Source: Diospyros lotus (Eukaryota; Streptophyta; Magnoliopsida; Ericales; Ebenaceae). Taken from it: a stretch of DNA of 64,000 nt. Position 1 is the stretch's first letter, and every line of letters starts with the position of its first letter. Location of the stretch: NCBI RefSeq assembly GCF_014633365.1, contig NC_068338.1, positions 9,806,616-9,870,615 of the forward strand, written 5' to 3'. This document shows positions 33,752 to 43,403 of the stretch, one piece after another. Made by a program: the position numbers and the translations under genes. The notes beneath the pieces were generated by a model, which saw only the letters and a list, made by a program, of their open reading frames with translations, searched no databases and was not told the DNA's origin.

Positions 33752-36700
33752 AAAAGAATTTGGTTCTCCAAATTCATACCTGGTTACTCAACAACGAGGG
33801 GTAAAGACTCCTCATCTCTTCTTCTTATTCTCACGTCGCCTCTTCTGACAAGTGACATTACTATTGCACTTTCATGAGAGGAATTGATCGGTTCCTCAAA
33901 ATCTTTTCTTTACGCTCTAAAATACTGATAAAAATCTCTTCATAGGACACATTTTCCCTAACTTCAAGATTCTAAAAATCAATCACATGCTGAGGATCTG
34001 GCACATAATTCCTCAACATCGAAACGTGAAACACATTATTAACATGGGACAACTGAGGTGGCAAAGCTAACTCATATGCCAAAGTCCCTATCCGTCTCAA
34101 AATCTCAAATGGACCAATGTAACGAGGACTAAGCTTCCCTGTGACGCCAAATCTGCACACCTTTAATAGGCATGACTCTCAACCAAACATGGTCGCCTAC
34201 CTCAAACTTGAGATCTCGTCGCTACTTGTTTGAATAGCTTTTCTGTCTGTCTTGGGCTGTTTTTATTCTAACTTTGATCACTCGGATCTGTCGTCTGCTC
34301 AACAATTTTCAAGACCTAATAAAGCCCTATCACTAATCTCTTCCTAAAATATCGGCGATCGACATGGTCGCCCATACAAAGCCTTATGCGGACATTCCAA
34401 TACTTGAATGGAAACTATTATTGTAGGCAAATTTCACTAAAAGTAAATGCTCATCCCAACTACCTTGGAAATCTAGAACACAAGCTCTCAACATGTCCTC
34501 AAGAGTCTTGATAATCCTCTCTGACTGACCATCTGTCTAATGATGAAATGCTGTGTTGAACTTCAACTGAGATCTCAATGCATCAAGCAAAGCTCCCCAA
34601 AAATGAGAAGTGAAATGAGGATCTCGATCTGATACAATGCTAGATGGAACACCGTGTAACTTCACGATCTCCTCAATATAAATTCTGGCAAATTTATTCA
34701 ATGGATAAGCCTTCTTAATAGGTAGAAAATGAGTTAATTTAGTCAGCTGTCAACAATCACCCCTATAGCATCATAGCCTCTAGTCATCCTGGGTAAAACC
34801 CATCACAAAATCCATAGTAACATTATCCCATTTCCACTCTGGAATAGGTAATGGAAATAATAAACTTGTGGGTTTCTGATGTTCTGCTTTAACCTGTTGG
34901 CATATTGAACACTGTGAAATATATCTGGTTATATCTTTCTTCATACCACTCCACCAATACTATCACTTAAGGTCGTGGTACATCTTTGCAACACTTGGAT
35001 GAATAGTGTAACAACTCTTGCGTGCTTCATTCAAAATCTCCTGCTTAAGATTTCCATCATTGAGTATACAAATACATCCCTGAAATAGGAGTATACCATC
35101 ACTCCATAAAGTATATCCCAAAAGAGAAAATTTCTCAATATCTGCTAAAATCTGTGCCAACTTTCATTTTTTTATTGTTGGTCCTTGATTAAATCAAATA
35201 ACTCGGGTTGCACCCTCATATAAGCGCAACTCATCATTGTACTATCCTCTAGGGATGAAATAGATAAAACACTTAATCGGTCCAATAACTTCTATTCTTG
35301 AACCATCATCGTAGCTATAGAAACTCCTCGCCGACTCAAAGCATCGGCTACTACATTAGTCTTTTCTGGATGGTATAGAATCTCATAGTCGAAGCCCTTA
35401 AATAACTCGACCCAATGTCTTTACCTCATGTTCAATTCTTTCAGGGATAGAAGATAATGTAAACTCTTATGATCTGTATAAATCTCAATCTTCTCACCAT
35501 ATAAATAATGTTGTCATATCTTCAATGCAAATATTACTGTTGCCAACTCCAAATCATGAGTAGGGTAGTTCACCTCGTGTTTCTTCAATTGTCTGGAAGC
35601 ATAAGCATTAACTCAACCTCGTTGCATCGATACGTAACCCAAACCTGAATGGGAAGCATTACTATAGATGAAATATTTCTCTCCACTTCTTAGTATGGCT
35701 AAGACTGGTGCGATGGTCAACTTTTGCTTTAATTCTTGGAAAGCATGTCCACATGCGTCATTCGATTCCAACTTCTCTCATTTTCTTGTTATCTTAGTCA
35801 TAGGGGAAGATAACGAACAAATCTCTCAATGAATTACCTATAATAGCTTGCAAGACCTAGAAAACTACGTATCTCTTTCACTACCGTCGGCCTCGGCTAA
35901 TCCATAACTACTTTAGTCTTGTTTGGATCTACTGAAATGCCATCTCCAAACACCACATGGCCTAGAAATCCAATCTGAGTGAGACAAAAACTCACACTTA
36001 CTAAACTTGACATATAATTGCTTCTCTCTAAGCCTCTATAGTACCAAAGTAAGATGCTCTGTATGCTCCTCTACATTAGGTGAGTAATTAGAACTCGATT
36101 CATTCAATCCATGAAAATAGCTGGAGCATTCGTTAACCCAAATGGCATCACCACAAACTCATAATGTCCATAGCGAGTCCTAAAAGCAGTCTTTTTGAAT
36201 ATCATCATCGCTAACTCGCACTTGGTGGTATTCTGATCTCAAATCTATATTTGATAACACTTTAGCTTCTCGTAACTGGTTTAATAAGTCATCCACTCGA
36301 GGTAAAGGATACTTATTCTTCACTGTCACCTAATTGAACTTGCAATAATCTATGCACAACCTTAAAGATCCATTTTTCTTCCTCACGAATAATACTGGTA
36401 TGCCCCGTAGGGATGAACTGGGTTGGATAAAACCCTTTACTAATAATTCTTCTAACTAGGCCTTCAACTCTTTTAGCTCATCAGGTGCCATTAGATATGG
36501 AGCCTTAGAAATAGGTTGTATACTAGGTAATAACTCAATAGTAAACTCTGTTCCCCTTCGAGGAGGTAATCCTGGTAATTCTTTAAGGAAACATCTGAGA
36601 AATCTCGTACTATTGGCACCTCAAACAACTTCTTCTTGCTTCCCTCATCTGAGGGAACAAAAACTAGGTAAACTTTACTTCCATCACGCATCAACTTCTC

Positions 36701-37010
36701 TAATTTCATTATTGAGATAATTGGAATCATAGCCATAGGCTTGACTCCTCTATATATCTTAACCGGCTATCGAGGTAGATCAAAGTCTATAATCTTCCAT
36801 CAACAGTCAACTCTTGCATAATGTCGTGACAACCAATCCATGCCAAGGATCAAATCAAAATCCCTAACATCAAGAATTTCTAAGTCTTCCAAATAACTTC
36901 TTATCATGTACCTCGATCTCACAATTCTCAAACATTTCTCTTGATAGCATACTCTTGCTAAACTACCGTGGCATAATCCACACTCTGAGCTCTTCCAAAA
37001 GCGTGGCAAA
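33752..37010 (-). pseudogene. pol: Tekay pol (protease to chromodomain), decayed
   Basis: Read right to left. Protease end FDLILGMDWLSRHYARVDC (36800-36870). RT remnants about 35900-36480 (the [15 protein letters not shown] block near 36150). RNase H about 35300-35700. H2C2 zinc region around 34963-35100 (ARKSCYTIHPSVAKMYHDLK). Integrase core 34200-34900. Integrase tail KLSPRYIGPFEILRRIG (33972-34160), then a chromodomain (about 33790-33960; VSYEEI, KILRNRSIPLMKVQ, EEAT) whose Trp codon has become TGA. Chromodomains are thought to steer integration to heterochromatin. No frame exceeds 81 codons, so it is dead. Confidence 0.85.
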
Positions 37011-37800
37011 TATCAGCACGCAATCCTCTCTGAATTTAACAACCTTTTTAGCTTCAGTGGACACCAACTCTGAGGCCTATATAGTCAAGACTATAAACTC
37101 TGCCTCACCTTGGGCCACTATCTTGGTACCTTACACCAACTCAACGAACTCAAAAACTTTCTGGTCCTTAACCCATGCTGAATAATAAGCGTCATTTAAC
37201 ACTTCCTAAGACTCGACCCATGCGGGTTCTTGATTACCAATCTCTAGCGGACAGTCTTTCACCATCTCTTGGCTTCGCCTCTAAACAAGAATGTGCTAAG
37301 TCGCACTCGGCGATCGACCGTACAATCTATAGCATCCAATTCTCAACTGCTGCTGCATCTGTGCCTTCATGGAACACTGGTGGTCGGAGGGTGATGAAAT
37401 CCTTTAATAGCTAACTCCCTGTATCTACCTCCACAACTAGAGCTATTAAAGTGACTGGCTTATTGCCACTACTACCTCCTACTTCTTGGGGAACTAGTGA
37501 TTCCCTTACCTAATTAGTAACTAGGGTATCTATCACGCTTATCAATCCTGCTAACATACCTCACATCTCGACCATTCCCTATCGTAGATCGCGACTAGAC
37601 TCTCTTAGTGAGCCTGGTGTGGATACTGGAACCTCGTCTTGCATAGAATCAGCCTGACTGCGAGTACGGGGTCATCCACCTATATTACTCATCTTTCTGC
37701 ATCACCACTTAGGGTTAGAATACTGCTAATTAGGCCAACATGTCTAACTGACGAACACAAGTCCTAACTCTACCCAACATCCTATGTATACGGGAGACTC
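37011..37800 (-). pseudogene. gag: Tekay gag region, strongly decayed
   Basis: About 0.8 kb lies between the protease and the primer site, where gag should be (usually longer than this). I see no intact capsid or CCHC knuckle. The short plus-strand frames here are antisense shadows. Assigned by position only. Confidence 0.5.
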
Positions 37801-37811
37801 CTTAAAACACT

Positions 37812-37823
37812 GCTCTGATACCA
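37812..37823 (-). promoter_or_regulatory. primer-binding site, initiator tRNA-Met (Tekay)
   Basis: The plus strand shows GCTCTGATACCA, the 3' end of plant initiator tRNA-Met, so the minus strand carries the complementary primer site 4 bases after the LTR end at 37828. It proves that the few bases 37828-37834 are the end of the 5' LTR. Confidence 0.95.
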
Positions 37824-37827
37824 ATAC

Positions 37828-37834
37828 TGTAACA
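37828..37834 (-). repeat. tip of the Tekay 5' LTR left by the Athila insertion
   Basis: TGTAACA. The last five bases TAACA are repeated at 50686-50690 as the Athila target duplication, and the LTR continues from 50691. The Athila element thus landed within 7 bp of the LTR/internal junction. Confidence 0.95.
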
Positions 37835-39423
37835 TGGCTGCACTCCTCACCCTACAATTTAAATAACCTTAATCAGTTTGGATGTTCAGTGTTGAAATGG
37901 TGAGGAGGTTTAAACTCACCAGTGTGTGAGTGTAGTTGTAGCACAAATATAAATTTCGGACAAGTCCGGGTCGATTCACTGGGAGGTTTATTTAACAAAA
38001 GAATTGTTCATTCAGGTTGATTTATCCAAAGAGAGCTAAGTTTTCTTGATTGTGAAAAGGTTTTTTTTTTTGGAATATTAAAAAGGTCTTGGGTTGGGGC
38101 GAGTTCAGAACCAATGCCTAATAAATCTCTTATAGCAATTTAAACAGCAACATTAATCTGAAATAAACAGAGGATCATTTGGTAGTTATAATTCAAGATA
38201 CGAGTGATTCTCAGCTAAGCAACCCTCATACATGATATGATGGTTCTAGGTTAAGATGTCACTGTAAATTGTATTATACTACAGACTATGATTTGATTGT
38301 CTGAGCTTGGGTATATCTCATCTCCAATTCTAGCAACTCTCATACATGACATGAGAGTTCTAAGTTAGGATGATTACCCAATCCAAACTCACAAAACCAT
38401 TTACACACTCAACTCAAGTTTAACTTAGATAAATCTTGCATTCATCGAGGTTTGGCTTATCTTGAGATTCAAGAACATTGGACACTGTCCTCGCCTTAAC
38501 CCAAGATTAGATTTAGCTACTCATTTCCATTTAAAAGTTAATTGACAATAATTTAAATTGCGTAATTTAAATAACAGAATTTAAATGACAAGAATTAAAA
38601 TAACATAAACTAACCGGCCATTTAAGCGGTGGATAATTAAAAGACAAGAATTAAAATTGCAAAAATTTAAAGGCAGTAATTAACCGGCCATTTAGGCGGT
38701 GGATAATAAAGTAATAATAAATAACATAAGAATTTAAATAAAGAAATAAAGGAAGTAATATTACAAAAGAAAACAAGAGAGGGAATAAGAGCAATTCTCT
38801 AAGAGAAATTCTAAGAACAAAACTAAACTTTGATTCAAGTAATAACAACTCCCTTACAAATGCACCAAAGTGAGCTATTTATAGCTCATAAGATGCAATA
38901 CAAGCCACACAATTATTCAACAAAACATTCACCTAACTAGTGGAAGAAAATTAGGTAAAAGACAAAAAATACAAAAGACTTTGTGTGGTGGACTTCTCAT
39001 AAGAATACAAAAGACTTTAGGTGGTGGACTTCTCATAAGAATACAAAAGACTTTAGGTGGTAAATCACTTATAAAAAAAAATTACAAAACAAAGAAAAGT
39101 CTTCTACAAATTGGGCTTTGTTGGGCCTTTGATTGGTTTTGGGCCTTTGGTTGATCTTGGGCATTTGGTTGGATTCCATTTGATAGTTGGGCCAAGTGCA
39201 CTTGAAACATCCTCTAGCCTCCATAATTGGCCTTTGAATTTGAGCAATAAAAAATGGGTAATCCAATGTCTTCGATTACGCCCCTAATTAATTTTAGAAG
39301 TCAACTTCCTTGCTTCATCCTGAAATAATATGTAATACGAATAATTATTTATTTTAAGCATATTTATAAACTCAAAATGGGGATATAGTTCATTAAGATT
39401 TAGGAAATATTAACCCCTCATCA
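37835..39423 (-). repeat. 3' LTR of the Athila element
   Basis: Plus-strand ends TGGCTGCACTCC and CCCTCATCA. It contains the TATA region GAGCTATTTATAGCTC near 38873 and three copies of a ~33-bp unit (AATACAAAAGACTTT...GGTGG) at about 38968-39062. No genes. Confidence 0.95.
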
Positions 39424-39437
39424 CACCCCCCAACTTG
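39424..39437 (-). promoter_or_regulatory. polypurine tract of the Athila element
   Basis: Minus strand CAAGTTGGGGGGTG, ending at the LTR start. Two similar tracts occur further inside at 40867-40881 and 43086-43097. Confidence 0.9.
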
Positions 39438-41029
39438 AATATTGCTAGTCCCTTAGCAATCGGATTATACACCAGCCATGGTTTAATCGCAATACTTGCA
39501 TGAATATAAAAATTTCAAATTCGAAACTAAAATGCGTAGAGTAGAACATTCAAAATAAGTCGAACATTCAAAATTAGATTTATGGTTAAAGGTCATACAA
39601 TCTTAGAAATGACAATCAGGATAATCAATACACAGATTTACTCCCTCGAAGTTTTGACTTAAAACCTTACCATAGATTTTCCCTCCAATAAAAACGATTC
39701 TTTAGGTGTACACACAAAGGGTGCACCGTTATAAGAGTAAATGTAAAACAAGTTCAAACTCGGTGTCATCCCAAATACAAAGAACGTATTTTCATGAAAG
39801 AACGGGGAAATTAACATAGCTTCATGATTGGAATAATGCCATAGATAAATAACTTTTGAATTTAAACATAATTCCTTGCTCCAAATTCGAATCATGAGAT
39901 CACATGATTTATAGCATCAAGAGGGACCAAACTGGGTTGTAATGGGGCTATGAGGTTAATACGGGTTGTCAAAGAAAATGGTAAAGTGTGCAAATGGTGT
40001 GTTAGGTTTTTTTTTTTTTTTACACTAATCTCAAACTGGATATAATGTTTTCTTCAGCATTTGTTTTGAAACACTTATTCTGAATAACTAAGAGAACTTC
40101 CCCTTTTTTTTTCTTTTTCTTTTTTTTTATATGAAAATACTGAGATAAATTGATTCCTAGAAACACACCAGATTGGACAAACTTCATATGGTTACAGGTT
40201 TAGACGAAGGTAAGGAAACAAATTGTGCTAAGAATAGCTCAAATGGGCTAGCAAGTGAGGCTAATGTAAAGAAAGAAAAAGGTTAATAGGCCCAAATTGA
40301 AAGTAATTGATCCCCCTATCATACTTCTACAAAACAATGTTACTCAGTCAACTAATTCAGAGTTTGAAACTAGCCAAATTCATCCGCTATCATAAGACAT
40401 TCAAAGCAAATTGATGTTTTGAAGCTATTGAAAAGATGAGATAAACAATAAAGCATATTTAGAGTAAGTGTTATTTCACTCAGAAGTAACGATTATTAGG
40501 CTCAAACACTCACTTGGGTAATAGTCTCTACTTCTGTTGAGCGATCATGCAGTGTGCTAATCAGCTAATTACCATTGCCTTTGACTTTATGACCGATAAA
40601 CCAATTTCTAATTATTGAACACCCGATGCATGCAAATCATCTATTCTAATTCCATACATATACGTTTTCAAATAAGAAATTAATGCATTCATGATTCATA
40701 TTGCAAATTCAACTGGATATCAGTGTATAATTTCAAAGCTTTAGGGATAGCATTATTTAAAGCACACACATTCTTTTTCTTCTTTTTTTTAATTCACACA
40801 AAACTACAAGCATGCAATTGCAAATTCACAGTTAAACATAGACCAGATAATTCATAAATATACCTTACTCCCCCCAACTTGAATTGCAGTAATAAAATAG
40901 GGTTGTTAGGAATACCTGTAACTCCATAAGTCCATAAATTTACTATGAACTGCTAAAACTCAAACAAACAAATGAGCATACCATATATATATATTTTTAT
41001 ATTTTCACACCAAAATAAAAATTTCATGC
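39438..41029 (-). other. Athila 3' non-coding region
   Basis: AT-rich with long T-runs (about 40006-40020, 40104-40130, 40783-40790) and no recognisable protein; the 78-codon frame at 39659-39895 has no match I know. A second polypurine-like tract followed by ACTTGAATTGCAG lies at 40867. Probably the remains of the env-like region plus 3' untranslated sequence. Confidence 0.6.
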
Positions 41030-41238
41030 AAGTCATAAGATAAACAAAATGCGTCTCAAGAGTACAAAGTACTCCTTACTCAGCCATCTTATCATAGACT
41101 CGCCTAACAACATTCCACAGTTTTTTTTTTTTTTTTATTTTAAGAACACAAGAAAAGAAATTTTGTACAAGTCATAGGAGATGCGTCTCAAGAGTACAAA
41201 AAGTACTCCTTACTCAGCCATCTTATCATAGACTTGCC
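41030..41238 (-). repeat. two direct copies of a ~90-bp unit next to the LOG gene
   Basis: Copies at about 41030-41108 and 41165-41240 share ATGCGTCTCAAGAGTACAAA, GTACTCCTTACTCAGCC and ATCTTATCATAGACT. A third, diverged relative lies inside the 144-codon ORF at about 42220-42290 (ATCTCAAGAGTC, GACTCCTTACTCAGTCCATC). The two copies therefore look like duplicated pieces of that ORF's 3' end, placed after the LOG stop codon. Confidence 0.8.
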
Positions 41239-41937
41239 TTACAGGGATAATTCTAAATTAATCGAACCTTTTTGCTGCTTGTTTTTGATTGCCTTAGACC
41301 AATCTATCTGAGGCTCATAAGGATCGTGCTGTGGAACATAAGTATGTAATTTCTCTAGCAGCTCCTCAATGGTGGATGCAGAAATAAGAATCTTTCTTGC
41401 TGAAGGAGAAATGAACTGTTGGTCCACAGCCTGATCAATGAAAGAGAGCAACCCATCGAAAAAATGGTTAACATTTAAAAGTCCAATGGGTTTGGTATGC
41501 AGATCGCTCTTGGCCCAAGAGATTATACAGAAGATTTCTTCAAGTGTACCAAAACCTCTTGGTAAAGCGATGAAAGCGTCTTATTGATAAATTTTACAAG
41601 CCATGCGCTTAGACATAGAAGTCGTTTCTACAAGTTGACCGCGTGTAATCCCAGAAATACGTGGTTCAGCCAAAGGGATTGGCATTACACCTACCACATA
41701 TGATTTTCCAAAAAGTGCAGCTTGTGAAACATAACCATTCAACCCACGACTTCCCCCTCCATATACCAAATTAATCTTTTTCTCTCCTAATTTTTGGCCT
41801 AGTTCGCTTGCTGCAAGTGCGTAACAAATATCACTCTCAAGTTGAGAGCCACAAAGTACACATATGGTTTTGATTCGACGAACTAACTGGCCTTCCATGT
41901 TTGTTTCTTTTGTATGCCCTGGAAAGAGGTTTCGCAA
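41239..41937 (-). pseudogene. LOG: captured LONELY GUY (LOG) cytokinin-activating gene, intronless, one stop
   Basis: LOG enzymes cut ribose-5-phosphate from cytokinin ribotides, releasing active cytokinin bases. The frame reads from TICVLCGS through INLVYGGGSRGLNGYVSQAA, the M-x-x-R block (MSKRM), DAFIALPRGFGTLEE, ISWAKSDLHTKPIGLLNV, LLSFIDQAV, FISPSARKILISA to a C-terminus of normal length. From the likely native Met (41898) it would be 219 codons, like known LOGs (about 210-220). Two faults: a TAA at 41581-41583 just before DAFIAL, and Arg for the first Gly of the PGGxGTxxE motif. Plant LOG genes have several introns; none are here, so it came from a spliced mRNA. It sits in element sense, in the env position. 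Confidence 0.93.
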
Positions 41938-42176
41938 TCAAAAGTAGCTATACAACAATTCAACAAGAAATAAATACAAACAAAAATCATGCGTATGTAC
42001 AAGTAGTTATGATTGTGGCTCACATCTTCCTCTGGTTTTACGTCCAGAAATAGCTTAAACACTTTCTATGAAGCGAGGATAAGCTTCCCATCCAATTTTC
42101 TTATAGATTGGCAAATAGGGTCGTTTTTAGTTAGATTCCCAAGACTATAGCGTTGGTGGTCACTTATGAACTGGGT
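41938..42176 (-). other. spacer between LOG and the upstream ORF
   Basis: 240 bp with no recognised motif. It may contain the LOG 5' untranslated sequence and the 3' part of the other captured transcript. There is no polypurine tract or LTR here, so both genes belong to one element. Confidence 0.5.
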
Positions 42177-42611
42177 TCATAAAGCAAGAAATTCTCTTTG
42201 CACTATTCCACATGGATGCATCTCAAGAGTCAATCGGATATCATCCAATGACTCCTTACTCAGTCCATCCTTTATGAAACTAATTTTATCTTCTCGATTT
42301 ACGGACGTAAACCCCACAGATTTGCATCGAGTGTTACAGGTCCAACAAGCACACTTGTGACAACCATTCACTCTTTTAGCTCTTTGTTTCTTCGCAAAAC
42401 TACTCTTCCCTAAGCTCGGGAAGTGCTTAAAACTAGGTGAAGTTTCGCTAGCTAATCGAACTTTTGCTTCGATCAGCCAACGAATATCTTCAGGGATGTT
42501 ATTACGCATCAAAAGCCTAAGTCTTTCACACCTAGCAGCATAATTTTTTTTTAAATCATTCATTGGGAGAGATGGATAGTACTTGTGAATTTTTGATAGT
42601 TGAAGATCCAT
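42177..42611 (-). CDS. unrecognised 144-codon ORF, possibly a second captured gene
   Basis: An intact frame from ATG at 42611 to a stop at 42177, in element sense just upstream of LOG. Its protein is basic, soluble and non-repetitive, with no signal peptide or membrane span. The N-terminal half is helical in style (LKKNYAARCERLRLLMRNN, IPEDIRWLIEAKVRLASE). A central cysteine cluster C-x2-C-x-C-x2-C-x3-C (CHKCACWTCNTRC) could bind zinc. I do not recognise the family. It does not resemble gag, pol or a membrane envelope protein. Its balanced composition suggests a real former gene; a host origin is inferred only from its position beside LOG. Confidence 0.55.
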   Translation of the reverse strand: MDLQLSKIHKYYPSLPMNDLKKNYAARCERLRLLMRNNIPEDIRWLIEAKVRLASETSPSFKHFPSLGKSSFAKKQRAKRVNGCHKCACWTCNTRCKSVGFTSVNREDKISFIKDGLSKESLDDIRLTLEMHPCGIVQREFLAL

Positions 42612-43403
42612 ATTTTTTTTTTTTTAAAGAAAACTCTAATACAAAGAAAGTAAAGAATTATAAACTTTACAAAAGGGATGAGAGTACCTGATCGGAGAAT
42701 AACACAAAGGAGAGAAGATTGAGCTCAAGAAGGGTGGCTTGCCTCATATAGATTTGGAGTCTCTTTTAGAGCAATGGGCATCACTATTCGACACTTGGCT
42801 CGAGGCATGCCATAATTGCACCGTCAGGCTTGGTGTCGTTTAGCGTCTCATTTTTCAACATTTGGCAGTGTGCCTCTTTCTTTATAGGGCAGTGTGATTG
42901 CATTGCCCGAGAAGAATGGCTACCACCAGCGTCAATTCTGTCTCTCGAAATTTTTTTTTTTTTTGTTTTTTTTTTAGGGGCCTAATAAAATCATATATAC
43001 CACACAAAATAATATTATCGAGTCAAACAAAATTATTTGCACAATAGATCAAATTCAAACACCAATAAATGACTAAGTACACCTTACCCCCCAACTTAAA
43101 TTGCGCATTGTCCTCAATCGGCAATAAAAGAATAGAAAATAGGCATACCTAGCGGTCTTCAATGCATGAACTCGTATGCAAAATTTTTATTTAGACTGCA
43201 CACAGAGAAACACTATTGAAGTAATGCAGAAAAGAAACAAATTTTTTTATATTCTTTTTATTTATTTATTTAATTTTTTTTTATTATTATTATTATATAT
43301 ATATTTTATTATTTTTATATTCGAATTCCAAAGACATCCATTTAACCTAAATGGAAAGGTGGTCTTTTAACGTCAGATTCCCAGACGAATGTGTTCCTAA
43401 AGG
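42612..43403 (-). other. non-coding region between pol and the captured genes
   Basis: T-rich low-complexity DNA at 42955-42976 and 43235-43320, and a third polypurine-like tract (minus strand AAGTTGGGGGGT, 43086-43097) followed by AAATTGCGCATTGTCCTCAA. No coding sequence. The tract may be an internal plus-strand primer, or the scar of an earlier 3' end. Confidence 0.6.

Noticed and set aside
39659..39895. 78-codon minus-strand frame as a possible env remnant
   Set aside because: No signal peptide, no clear transmembrane pattern and no homology; too short to support an envelope call.
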